A stretch of 64,000 bases of DNA. It comes from Sabethes cyaneus. Taxonomy: Eukaryota; Arthropoda; Insecta; Diptera; Culicidae. The notes under the pieces are model-generated. The model was not told the DNA's origin, made no database searches, and was given only the letters and a program-made list of their open reading frames with translations. Position numbers and translations under genes: made by a program. How positions within the stretch are numbered: position 1 is the first letter of the stretch; the number at the start of each line of letters is the position of its first letter. The stretch is taken from positions 53,530,949 through 53,594,948 of the forward strand of contig NC_071355.1 in assembly GCF_943734655.1 (NCBI RefSeq), in the 5' to 3' direction. Shown in pieces: positions 1-10,711 of this stretch.

Positions 1-447
<447 letters not shown>

Positions 448-3400
448 TGGAGCAGTTTTGTATGCTTTTATAGGTTTATTCCAATTTGCAGTACTTGAAC
501 CTTAAACAATCACATTGTCTTTATTTTAAAAACATAAAACCTGAAATACCAAACAAAAGAACAGACACTTGTGATGTGAAAATTGAATATTTCTCGCTCG
601 GCTTTTCCAGCCAATTCGGCAAATCTTAATTAAAATCTTACATCACTCGTTAATCGACTATGAAGCTGTGCTAAGCACCGATTTGAAAATCTCAGAGACT
701 TTAGGCAACCGCCCTGCAACCCTTGAACAGTCTGTGCGAGCAGTGTAAAGTTTAGTATGCATAAAACGCGCTTCGTTTTTCTTCCTACAATGTCGCGCGT
801 ACACAGACAATGGTCGATCTCTATTTTCGCAAGGGAATTTTCAATTTGATATTCCACCGAATACCAGCAGCAAAACAAAGACCCGCTGACCTTTCTCCTT
901 CCGCCGATCAACATATTTAGGTGAAAAGAAAATCAACTTTAAATTGGCTGCCACACCGAAGAGCACCCGTAAAAGGCCAAGCAAAATGCCTTTTCGGAAG
1001 CAGAATTTAAATATTCTCTTTAGTCCCGGTTTCCTCGGCCCGAGCTAATCGCCCGTAAAGAAGTTGTTTCGGTGCAAGCTTTTCTCAGTAACGTACCACC
1101 CAATTTTCCGTTGGCGGAAAAACAAAGCACGCTAGCAGCTTCTTGCATGCTAATTGACTTGATCGGGCAAACTGCGAAGGCAACCAAATTCGATTTTCGC
1201 CATCCTTACCGAACTACTGCATCACCAATTTTTCCAATACAGCGGACAAATGCTTTCCATCTTTCAAACGAGAAAGATAATCATCTTGGCAGCGTCGTAC
1301 CGACGTCCAAGTTCATACGTACAGCCTCCTTTCCGGTCGGCATTGGCCTGTCGGTACGACACAAGCTCCTGTCACATCTGTGTAGCTATTTTACCAACTG
1401 TGTGTACTGTGCTGGATGCTCCTCCAGCAGGGTGCGGTCAAAACCTCAGGAAATTTAATGCATGGTCAAGCAGTTCGTCCCATATTGGGTCCACACCCGG
1501 CAGCCTCTCGCAGTAGCCCACTGCGTACCGTATCGAGGTTTAGGCAGAGTGACCGCATGAAATCTGGCACAGTGGTGGGCAGTTTGGGGGATTCACATCA
1601 CCAACGGTGCGTGAAACAAGAATCCGAACCGACTTTTGGCTTAATGAATTTTCGTACCAAACAGGCGGAAATGTTTCTCTCGCCTGGTTTGAGGGCAGGT
1701 ACGTAGCCTGACGTTCCCTGACACAAACGGGTTGTGTTACTCACGTCGTTAAGGTGGTTTTTCTGGTGAATCTTTCGGCTTGACAGGTGTAGGAAATTGT
1801 AGATTTAATGCGGTACACGTGGAGGTGGTAATTTGGGTTTCCGAATAAATTCAAAGCAACTGGAGTTATGTACTGAAAATAAGACTTTAATTTCCAGAAA
1901 GTAATATGAGACTAGAGCTAGTATAAATCGATCCTTTTAATCGAAGACAAATTATTTATTTTGCACATCGCACGTACGTTGCTTCCTCCACTGAATTGAT
2001 TATTGTTTCGATAGATTTTTTTGTCGAAAATCAACGTAGACCCTACTTCAGGTTCGCCAGCATCTTTGCGAGGGGATTAATATTCAATCATTTTCTGTTT
2101 TCCTGCAGCCCGTCCCGACTAGACCGCAAACTCATCGAGCCGTTTCCCTGCTGCTTTTCACCCATCCATCCGGCGGCAGTTGCGTCAACTCGCGGAAATC
2201 AAATTCAATTCCGGCTGCTGAAATATTCCCCCTCATCGTCGCTCGCTCGTTCGCTTATAGCAGGGAACGGAACGGCACCGAAAGTGAAGTGGATAATGAT
2301 GTTCACGATTAATATTTAACAGATTTGCTCGACTGGAAAATTTAATCTACTCTTTCATTTACATTATTGTTCGCCGGCGCACGGAAGGAATGAAAGAAAA
2401 ATTCTGCCAAGATTCTCGAATCTTGTTGCTTGTTGAAGCTCTCGTAGGGTAGCATCATTGTCTGCGATATGTTTGATTTCCTCTTTCCTGAACCTGCAAA
2501 ACATAGAAAACCAAACCAAGTCTATTTGTACAACAAGGAGATTGAGAAATGTGTAGAACAGCAAAATATCCGGATTTAGGACTGCTGCTCCTGCTCCCAA
2601 CCTGGCTGGACCAATTTTTCAAACGCAAGTTTCTCCGGCATTACACTCTAACTGGGTGGTGCAGGGTGGGATTATGGCTTTTGTTTATGAATCATTTTTC
2701 TTCCTCGCTTTCATGGCAGTTACTTTTTTTTGGGGTAGCCGTTTTTACGCTATTCCGGCAGCGCAGTATAATGCGCCAATGCTGATTTACTGTGAAAATG
2801 GATCACTTTAAATCGGCGCCAAGGGAGGTGGTGGAGGTGAAGGAGATGGAGGGCGAACGAAACTCGACGGAACGTACCAGAAAGGATTATTGTTGCAGAG
2901 ACTGGAGAAACATGATCCTTCCATTTTTTTTGTGCTCTCCTGCTCCGACGACAATGACGCCGTTCGGTCATCATCGGAAAATGATTCAATGGGCAACGAA
3001 CGAAAAAGGGTTGCAATGTGGGGTGGAAACATTTTATTCGGTAAGTTTTTAACGGTGGAATTTTACTAGCTTCGAAAAGAGTAATTATAATAAAGGTGCC
3101 TCAACCGGGCGGGATGTAATCTGCTAAAAATTAGCATTAGATGAAAAGAAAATTGAGTTGTAGTATAGCTTGAAAGGATGAAACCCTTTACGGAGCTAGC
3201 CAGCATGGCGAAATATGGGAGTTTGACTAACACTGATTTTCTTCAAGGATTTATAGACCATAAAATAAGTTTTCGTCTAGTTGGCGGTCGAGCTGAAAAT
3301 TAATTGAAAGGTAGACGGAAAAGTGATTCCAAAACAGTATTCAACGTGGGCTAAGAAACACATCGAAAATTGTAGTAAAATTGATTAGACTTACAGGGTG

Positions 3401-3540
3401 CTTTTATGTTACATTAACGTCCTTAGTCAACTGTTTGGAAGACGACGAAAAGTTAATACATTTCAAGTAGAAAAATGTTAACCTGTTAACTATTTATTTA
3501 AACAAAAAATACTATTGCTATAAAAATAAGAGGTTGCTTT
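448..3540. other. No gene recognised
   Basis: Mixed-composition DNA with several open frames of 70-130 codons on both strands (for example 1072-1458 and 1996-2319). None shows a recognisable domain, and overlapping frames open equally well. I see no transposon ends. It could be intron or intergenic DNA. Confidence 0.5.
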
Positions 3541-4010
3541 AATAAAACCTTAAACGTTGGACGTCTTTCTCACAGAGCCATTGAAAATTTCAATTGAAGA
3601 TATAATATATTTCAACTGTCATATCATTCATTTCGCCTGTCTAACACGATTCCTTCAAAAGTAGTTCAATTAATTCAAATTTTTCAGAATTCTTGTTGCT
3701 CTGTGTCAAGGGTACTGGACCTCGTTAGACAGGTAAAAGGCTACTCTTTGAATCACGAACTAAGAAACTGGACTTTTCTCACTTCTATAGTTTAACCTAA
3801 CAATTTCGGAGTACCACAGGGAAGTAAAATGGGATCTTTACTATTCACAATCTTTTTTGATGGTATTTGCTTGCCTAAAACAAATTTATGAATTGGTGTA
3901 TGTAACTCATGTAACTCTGAAGAAACAAATGCGGATTTTAGTTATTCTGTTGATTTTCATTTCCTGGACAGCTTTGAATGATATAAAATAAAAAGTTTAT
4001 TGCAAGTTGA
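3541..4010 (+). pseudogene. Jockey/CR1-type LINE reverse transcriptase fragment
   Basis: Broken plus-strand reading frames resemble the middle of a LINE reverse transcriptase. The clearest landmark is at about 3808-3825, which reads GVPQGS, followed by a relative of the usual GPLLF segment (here GSLLFTIFF). Upstream words fit the preceding helix (HRAIENF near 3578, NHELRNWTF near 3750). Stops and frame changes are frequent, and the catalytic YADD box is not recognisable, so it is dead. A sister scrap with the same GVPQGS motif lies at 19430-19690. Confidence 0.7.
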
Positions 4011-5430
4011 ACGTTCGCCTACAACGGAAGTTTGATTAGAAGCTCCGGTATCTGATCTCTAATTGTTCGCATCGTCAGTCTTAATCTGCTTGCAAAGTCG
4101 TCGTTTCATTATTTGTCGGCATGTTGCTGTTAGAATAAGTTTGTGCTACTGTATATTGTGCTGTTACATGTGATACCAGCTCTTGAAGAACAAAGATATC
4201 CTTTTTTGAATATTATTCATAGCATGTAGTATAAGCCAGGGATCGATACGGTTACATTTTTTCTTTACGTTTACCAGCATGCAATGCCATACCAAACTCT
4301 AACCAATACCTTCGCCGTGTACTTTTTCTGTATCGACAGTGCCTATCTCTTGCACGTGTCGAGACTAGCCCGAATACGTACATGATAATAAGCAAACATT
4401 TTCGTACGTCAGCTGACCATTCATACAAAATGTCGCGTAGAAATGACTTACATTTGCCGCTTTTTGCTTACAGTTGCAGTTGGAATAGTATGGAGAAGTG
4501 ACAGAGAATAAGGTGTATTAGGGACCTTATTATTTAAAACCATGTTGTTTGGGGGAAATGTATGTTTGGTTTACATGCGTAACAGCAAAAGAGAATATAA
4601 AACAAGTCTCTCCAAGACTGGTGACATGTTCATCCCGATACCGAAGAGTTTATGACACGTAGACCAAAAGATGTTTTCGTTGCTCTTGCATTTCTTTTCA
4701 GTACTTGTGAACCAGGAACATGTAGCAAGACTGGCGGCAAGAAAGAATGGTAAATGTCTACAAATTTTTGTCACCAACCAGTACATTTTACGTCCCTGAG
4801 TGTAACTACCCGTGATTTTTGTAACTGAAAGAAATATTCAACCTCTTCTGTAAAGTTTACGAAAATCCGTAGATACGAGCCCTTATTCTTAGATACGTAA
4901 AAAAATTTCTACATCCGTAGAACCACGCATAAATCCGTAAATCTCGCAACACTATTATTCTTTGGTGATAAGGACAAATAAATTAATATTTCAGTCTCGA
5001 TTCTGAAGCAAGCAAACGAGAATGTTGCCAATGAGCTGTTTGTGTGGGAGCCTCACGTGTACATTTCTGCCTACGTATTAAAGATTGACGGTGTGCTCAG
5101 CGATCCTACGACCGACCGAACAAGGACATTCTGGATTGTGGAATTGACCAATTTTAGAATTCCAATGTGCGGCCGGTAAAGATAGTGGACTGTAAGTAAA
5201 TGCAAAAGTATTGCTTCGCAACCTAATCTAGTATACCTCGTCAAATTGGTTTCTAGTAATTTTTACGGGATGTGCTTTGCCTAGCTACGTATTTATGGGT
5301 AAATTTCGTCAGCCTTAATACCTTTTTGCATCAAGGACTATGATCTGTCTTAATAGTTAGCAGTTAAGTCATACGGCAAACGGAAAAATCATGCGAATGA
5401 CAACCTCGAGAAAGGCGCTGAAACAAACAC
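4011..5430. other. No gene recognised; possible degenerate short-element remnants
   Basis: AT-rich sequence with no convincing coding frame. Around 4855-4955 the phrases 'ccgtagatac', 'ccgtagaacc' and 'ccgtaaatct' recur, ending near 'ctcgcaacac'. This is reminiscent of degenerate hAT-type MITEs such as the one at 59057, but no paired ends were found. Confidence 0.4.
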
Positions 5431-6240
5431 AGTCGTCCTTGTCCTTCGGTCGTGCTTGGTGACGGGATGTCCCGACAATCACTCCCGGACGAGTACGATG
5501 CTGTTTTGAACACGACTTCTCCTGATCCATCGATCGCTTCCAGTTCGTCTCAACTAGTTTATTCTCGTCGATTACTACCTGAAGGTCACGCGGGACGCAT
5601 TGAAGTTGGTATTATGAAAGACCTCGATTCCTGCGCCATACGTGCAATTCCTGCCAGCGATCAGCACTCATTCCTGTCCGGAGTGCTGGTGTTGTGAAAA
5701 GGTCTTCCGATACAGTTATGCAGGTTTTCAATTGCTTCCTTCCGCTGATGTATTTGCCGCTTCCCGCTTGGGATCTCCACTTGAAGGGAGTTCTGTTTCG
5801 GAGCTGCTATGATGTAACCATGCAAACTGAAATTGGCTTAGATGGCTGCATCGATTGCCTTCAGTTGCATGGATCCGCCTTTAACGTGTATCGTTGTGAT
5901 CGAAGAATCGTCACAAAAGTAGTTTTGGTGGTATATTGATCGCCGTTGGTCAACAGTTCCCTAGCTGGCTGGTTTATTTAAGACACGGAAATTGTTTCGA
6001 ACAAGTCTGTGTTTCTACTTTTATCAAAGACATTAAGTTTTTGCTTACTGCAGTTTACATCCCACCTGACAGAAGTAAGGTTGTCAAGTTTATCGACGAG
6101 GATATCCTCTCAATCCGTGAATTACATGACAAAGGGTCTTCAGACGAAAGAATTATTATAACCAACCGCAAATTTCTTGGTTTAATGAAGAGGATGGAGT
6201 ACGACAGTACAACAATTTTCTCTTGCTGCTAGTGCTGCTG
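5431..6240 (+). pseudogene. Jockey-like LINE, ORF2 endonuclease domain, 5' part
   Basis: Plus-strand frames at 5694-5939 and 5936-6232 together resemble an apurinic-like endonuclease domain of a Jockey-type LINE. Recognisable words are AFNVYRCDRR, then LIAVGQQFPSWLV across a frameshift near 5936, then LLTAVYIPPDRS at about 6041-6076 and ILSIRELHD. The catalytic GDFN segment is degraded (TNRKFLGL). The frame continues across a later insertion into 9350 and beyond. The region 5431-5690 may be remains of upstream coding sequence, which I do not recognise. Confidence 0.75.
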
Positions 6241-6479
6241 GATGGCAAAGAGTGAATGTGCATCCCATAACTTGTTCATTAACTCCTATTCCTAGCTCCA
6301 CGAGGTGTGGGCTGGGGTACGCAACCTCGGTTGTCGAAAAGGGGGCACAGGAAAGGGGGCACAGTGGCTCCCGCCCAAATTAACATGGCAGCCCCAGCGG
6401 GATATCAGCGGGATAAGGACCTTAGGTTAACAGCCTACTTTCCCGGAACACAAAAAGTTAATGAAAATGAAAGAAGAAA

Positions 6480-6736
6480 TCTCTCTGGATTATTGGCAAC
6501 GACCTTTAGCATGAAAACACGGACACGAATCGGAACATGGAATATACATCCCAAAGGGGGACATCCAAATTCACATGGGCGACTTCAACGCGAAGATTGG
6601 CTCAAACAACGCGGACCTTGAACGCGTCATGGGACGCCATGGCCTAAGAGAGATGAGCGAAAACAGGGAGCTGCTTACAGAATTCTGTGGTAATAACAAC
6701 ATGGTCATTGGTGGAACCCTCTTTCCCCATAGACCA
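6480..6736 (+). pseudogene. RTE-like LINE endonuclease domain, internally deleted
   Basis: The endonuclease start is visible as RIGTWNI near 6527. It jumps abruptly to IHMGDFNAKIGS at about 6569-6604, followed by ERVMGRHGL and MVIGGTLFPHRP. In intact relatives roughly a hundred residues lie between the first and second motifs, so most of the catalytic domain has been deleted here. It stops at the junction with the 623-bp insertion and resumes at 7383 with HKVTWVSRDGR. Confidence 0.75.
6714..6736. repeat. Target-site duplication, left copy (23 bp)
   Basis: This 23-bp segment, containing CCCTCTTTCCCCATAGAC, is repeated exactly at 7360-7382. The two copies bracket the 623-bp insertion. A duplication this long fits target-primed (LINE/SINE-type) insertion rather than a cut-and-paste DNA transposon. 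Confidence 0.9.
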
Positions 6737-7359
6737 TAAGCATAAGCATAAGCATAGGATACCGCCTGTGTGCTGCTACTCCGTTATTGACCAGGACCGA
6801 TGAAAATTGCAAAATGATGGCTGGAAAGAGCATACTTGGGACAGCACGCTATTCCTCATTGTGCAACCTTATCAGGTCCCTGCATGCTGATCAATACCGA
6901 CGCCGGCCACGTCCGAATGCGGGTCCTAGAGGGATGAGAAGGAATGTTAGTCCAATACTTGTTGCTACTAAAGACCAGGGAATCCTCTGCATCTTCACAA
7001 GTATTTCGGGAAAGGAATTGTTGTTAGTAGATGGGGGGAGTTATATGAGACTAACCTGACTATTCAAAAATTTTCTGGTAAAGCCAGTAATTACGAAAAT
7101 TAAGATACCTTTAAAAAATACATTTTAATAAATTTAATATAATGCCATTGGTGCTCATATATAACCATAATTTGATAATTTATATCTAAATATATTATGC
7201 ACATGCGAGATTTAAAGTGACTCGAAAACCTCGTGACAAATTTGAATTTATTATACCTGAAAACAAAAATCAGGCATAATGAAACAAGCCCATATAGTTC
7301 CTAAGTTGATAAGCATTTCCTCCTATCAACGCTAATATGCAGAGATATAGCGCCCTACC
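6737..7359 (-). mobile_element. 623-bp retroposon-like insertion with TATGCT tail (minus orientation)
   Basis: The block lies between two perfect 23-bp target duplications. Its plus-strand start is a short hexamer run (TAAGCA repeated), which on the minus strand forms a 3' microsatellite tail of the kind some LINEs and SINEs carry. The minus strand at about 7040-6800 is clearly related to 50090-50260 on the plus strand (shared words around 'actaacaacaa', 'gcagaggattcc', 'aactaacattcct'), so this is a repeat family. No coding capacity is recognised; it may be a truncated LINE 3' end or a SINE. Confidence 0.7.
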
Positions 7360-7382
7360 GAACCCTCTTTCCCCATAGACCA
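7360..7382. repeat. Target-site duplication, right copy (23 bp)
   Basis: Exact second copy of 6714-6736. It marks the right edge of the 623-bp insertion and the point where the RTE-like coding remnant resumes. Confidence 0.9.
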
Positions 7383-7830
7383 GTACATAAAGTCACGTGG
7401 GTTTCCCGCGACGGCCGAATAAAACAGGAAATGGTGAAGGAGAACGGGAGGGAGGAGAAAGTTGAGTGCCAATACGACGTCCGCCGATTGGAAAGTCCTG
7501 AGGTGAAATGGGCTTTTGTCGAACAACTTGTATCTCGAGCCTCGGAGCTGCCACCTGGTGGAACCGTCGAGGAGCAATGGACCGGCATCAAGAACGTCTT
7601 CATCACGACCAGTGATGAAACCCTCGGCAAAGCGCGCACCGGGCAGAGGGAGTGGATTTCGGATGTAACTTGGAGAAAGATCGACGAGCGGAGAGAGGCG
7701 AAAGTCAGCATTGAGCGAGCGTGGACCAGATCGGCTAAGACAGCTGCCCGTCAACGATACGCCGAACTGGAGAGGGCTGCTAAACGAGCTTGTAGGCGAG
7801 ACAAGAGAGCCTGAACGAACTCCCTAGCCG
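7383..7830 (+). pseudogene. RTE-like LINE, endonuclease-RT linker
   Basis: Resumes the RTE-like element after the nested insertion. The frame at 7431-7814 has a charged linker that relatives carry between endonuclease and reverse transcriptase: YDVRRLESPEVKWAFVEQL, then TWRKIDERREAK and a tail rich in Arg and Ala (RQRYAELERAAKRACRRDKRA). It ends in a stop at 7812, so the two enzymatic domains are no longer in one frame. Confidence 0.7.
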
Positions 7831-8620
7831 AACAAGGAGAAACCGTCGCCGCCAATGGTGATATTTGTTTGTTGTACGATATGTCGCGTCAACTCGGAGG
7901 CACCATCGCTGGATGAAATTGTAACAGCCATCAAGAGTCTGAAATCCAATAGAGCGCCATCTTTGTCAGCCTAGATGATGCATCAGCTTTTCAGCAATAT
8001 ATGGGAAACCGCAACTTTTCCGGTGAACTGGATGCAGGGCATATTGGTCAAAGTCCCTAAGAAAGGAGACCTAACTGATTGCGGTAACTGGCGTGGCATC
8101 ACGTTGCTTTGCATTACTCTAAAAGTACTCTGTAAAGTAATCCTCAACCAGATCCAGGAGAAGCATACGGCGGCAGCAAGCTGGATTCCGTGCTGGCCGA
8201 TCATGTGTAGACCATATCACAACGCTCCGCATTATATTGGAGCAGATCAACGAATTCCAGAACTCTCATCTGCTGGTGTTCATTGACTTCGAAAAGGCGT
8301 TCGACCGAGTCAACCACGAAAACATCTGGGGCGCACTTAGGCGTAGAGGAGTTCCAGATAAGCTAGTCCATCTCATCGAGGCTCAGTACGAGGCGTTCTC
8401 GTGCAAGGTTGGTGTCCGACCCCATAAGGGTTACTGCAGGCGTGAGACAGGACCGCATTTTATCACCGCTTCTGTTTCTCATCGTTATGGATGAGATATT
8501 AGTTGGAGCAATTGACAGTAGACCAAATCGAGCATTGCCTTGGAATCCTCTAACGATGAAGCAGCTAAATGACCTCGACGTAACCGACGACATTGTCTTG
8601 CTCGCATAACGCCAAAATGA
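7831..8620 (+). pseudogene. RTE-like LINE reverse transcriptase domain, frameshifted
   Basis: Reverse transcriptase motifs read in order through three frames. Finger: WMQGILVKVPKKGDL, CGNWRGITLL and LKVLCKVILN at about 8026-8150. Motif A: LVFIDFEKAFDRV at about 8273-8312. Then GVRQDRILSPLLFLIVMDE near 8440-8495. Motif C: DVTDDIVLLA near 8578-8607, where the two Asp residues survive but the usual Ala before them is Thr. Frameshifts near 8230 and 8405-8490 and a stop at 8607 disable it. Part of the palm around the AGFRAGRS motif is scrambled. Confidence 0.85.
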
Positions 8621-9336
8621 TATGCAGAGCAAGTTAGATGACCTCTCCGAGTGCTCCCAGGCAGCAGGTCTGACAGTCAATGTAGCGAAGACTAAGTCTA
8701 TGGTAGTGAACACTGACAATTCCACCAACTTCACAGTAGCGGGACAACAAGTTGACCAGGTAGACGTCTTTCAATATCTTGGTAGTCAGAAAACGCCCGT
8801 TGGTGGCACTAAGACTGATATAGCCACACGAATCAGGAATCAGGGGGTGCCTTTGCAGGTCTGCGAAACATTTGGCGCTCAAACCAGATCACTCTATGCA
8901 CGAAACCCCGAATCTTTAATTCAAACATTAAACCCGTACTGCTGTATTCCTGCGAAACGTGGTGCGTCTCAGCGGAGACAACGCAAAAACTGCAGGTATT
9001 CATTAACCGGTGCCTGCGATATATCATTCGTGCCTGGTGGCCTGACACCAGGATATCCAATGAGGAACTCCATCGTCGGTGTCATCAACGGCCAATAGCC
9101 ACAGAAATTCGAACACACCTTGAGGAAAGGCACTCGACTGGAATCCATAAGGACAGCGTAGAAGAGGTAGACCCAGAGGCTCATAGCGACGCAGCTTAGC
9201 CAACGACATCCGGGCTGTAGACGAGAACCTGTCCTGGCGACAGACAAAAGCCATGGCGGATAACCGTCAGCAGTGGAGATCTCTGATTTCATCCCTTTGT
9301 TCTGCCGGACCTGCGTACATGGAAACATAAGAAATA
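8621..9336 (+). pseudogene. RTE-like LINE RT thumb and C-terminal tail
   Basis: The frame at 8622-9098 gives the thumb: KLDDLSECSQAAGLTVNVAK then KTKSMVVNT and VFQYLGSQKTPVGGTKTDIA. It is followed by out-of-frame remnants of the tail with CINRCLRYII and a final WRSLISSLCSAG-like end near 9276-9310. The element ends about 9336 with the A-rich 'ggaaacataagaaata', immediately before the right target duplication. Confidence 0.8.
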
Positions 9337-10250
9337 GCTAGTGCTGCTGTGGCTAATGACTATAAATTCCTCAACTTGAAGTAAGTTAATCCACTGCGTT
9401 ATTATCTTGGACGAATACTGGACCAAGTGTACTGCCTTTCTGAACAAGATATTTGGTCACTTCGGGCTATTTCTCCGCTACTACTTGTTGATCTTACCCA
9501 TCCTCCGCTGGATTTATTCTTGCAGTTGAAGTTCCAGAAATGCTCAAAAATACCACTTACGGTGACTCATTCTCCCCGAACACAAATGAAGCTTTGTCTT
9601 CTAGTGGGTTAGAAAATGACGATGCACTGGAACGGTCTTCTTTTTCCGTTGCTGCAGTGTCTAGGAAAACAAAAAAAATTCATCTTCCTCTAGAATTCCT
9701 TTTTCGAACCAAATTGCTCCAGGAGTTGATAAATTGAATACACAAGATGAGTTTTCATCATTTCCTGGTACCATAAATAGACTATGTCTCATCAGTTCCG
9801 TCTTAGATTCGGCTAAAATTTGGATTTCTTAAAATACTAATATTGTAGACTAAATTGGTAAAATTTCACAGCCTTCATAACATTTTCAGTAATTCTTCTA
9901 GAAAATTGACTATCCATCATGCTCGCAACGATCAGGAAAAACAAACTTGTCATTTTGATGGTATCTGATCCTTTTCCTTTCCATCCAAACGTGCTCTGTC
10001 TTGTCTGCTTTCTCGTTCCCCAATTGCAACTACCGTACCAAAAAAAGAATATTCAATTGTGTCCTCTTTTTTGGAATGCATTGTCCGTCGTACTTTCAAT
10101 GTTATCCAATCCAGTCGCATCGTATTCTGTCCAATCCGCTTTCTAATTTCTCAGCTACAACCGCTAAGGGCCTATGTCGAAAGAAGAAAGGTACGTTGTA
10201 CCCGCTCTATTTGTATCGTTTCAGTGCATAATTGAGGTCTACTAAAAAAT
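9337..10250 (+). pseudogene. Jockey-like LINE, continuation downstream of nested insertion
   Basis: After the 13-bp duplication at 9337-9349 the Jockey-like endonuclease reading continues: ANDYKFLNLK, then LRYYLGRILDQVYCL near 9397-9435 and a segment ending LVDLTHPPLDLFLQL near 9487-9531. These match the C-terminal end of such endonucleases. From about 9540 to 10250 the frames at 9540-9737 and 10001-10231 are unrecognised. They may be decayed remainder of the same element, but I cannot show it. Confidence 0.6.
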
Positions 10251-10303
10251 TTGCAAATATACGAATCTTGGAAATAAAATGTTTAGATCACATTGTATAC
10301 TAG

Positions 10304-10711
10304 TACAGTGGACCCCCGTTCATTTGAACGATTCCTCATGCAAACTAACGGGGTTATTTTTTAATTTGAACAACTGGTAACCCTAAATATGCTGGAGCTT
10401 GTGTGAACTGGCTGCCCTGCTCTTTGTTATTGTTTTGGTGGTTTGATTCAGTTGGCAGTTGCAAGCAGCGAATATTCATTCTTCGATCGGATTTCTACCA
10501 TAATCGTTGGGAAAACGCAATGTGAAACAGAATCAACACGCTAGATCAGCACAAACAAATCGTGTTTATGTGCATTGTCTGCATAAGCAAATGATGTCAT
10601 ATTGAGTATGACGTTTGAACCATTTTTAATTTGCACATCGTGCAAACCAACGGGGTTCAAATTAAAAAGTGCTCAGATTAAAAACGGTCAAACGAACGGG
10701 GGTCCACGGTA
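10304..10711. mobile_element. TA-flanked short inverted-repeat element (pogo/mariner-like MITE)
   Basis: The left end CAGTGGACCCCCGTTC (from 10306) and the reverse complement of the right end, CCGTGGACCCCCGTTC (to 10709), form about 22 bp of terminal inverted repeat. A TA dinucleotide flanks each side (10304-10305 and 10710-10711), as expected for Tc1/mariner/pogo-type insertion. The 404-bp interior has no transposase frame, so it is non-autonomous. Confidence 0.8.

Larger units (their letters stand above)
6241..9336 (+). mobile_element. RTE-like LINE inserted in the Jockey-like LINE
   Basis: The 13-bp sequence GCTAGTGCTGCTG occurs immediately before (6228-6240) and after (9337-9349) this block and is a good target-site duplication. 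Removing the block restores continuity of the surrounding Jockey-like endonuclease reading. Inside are, in order, an endonuclease remnant, a linker, reverse transcriptase and a C-terminal tail. The clade call (RTE-like, the type often annotated as craniofacial development protein 2-like) is from recalled motifs. The element carries stops, frameshifts, an internal deletion and a 623-bp insertion, so it is inactive. Confidence 0.75.

Noticed and set aside
1072..1458. 128-codon plus-strand frame
   Set aside because: Overlaps another equally open frame, no domain, ordinary chance length for this composition.
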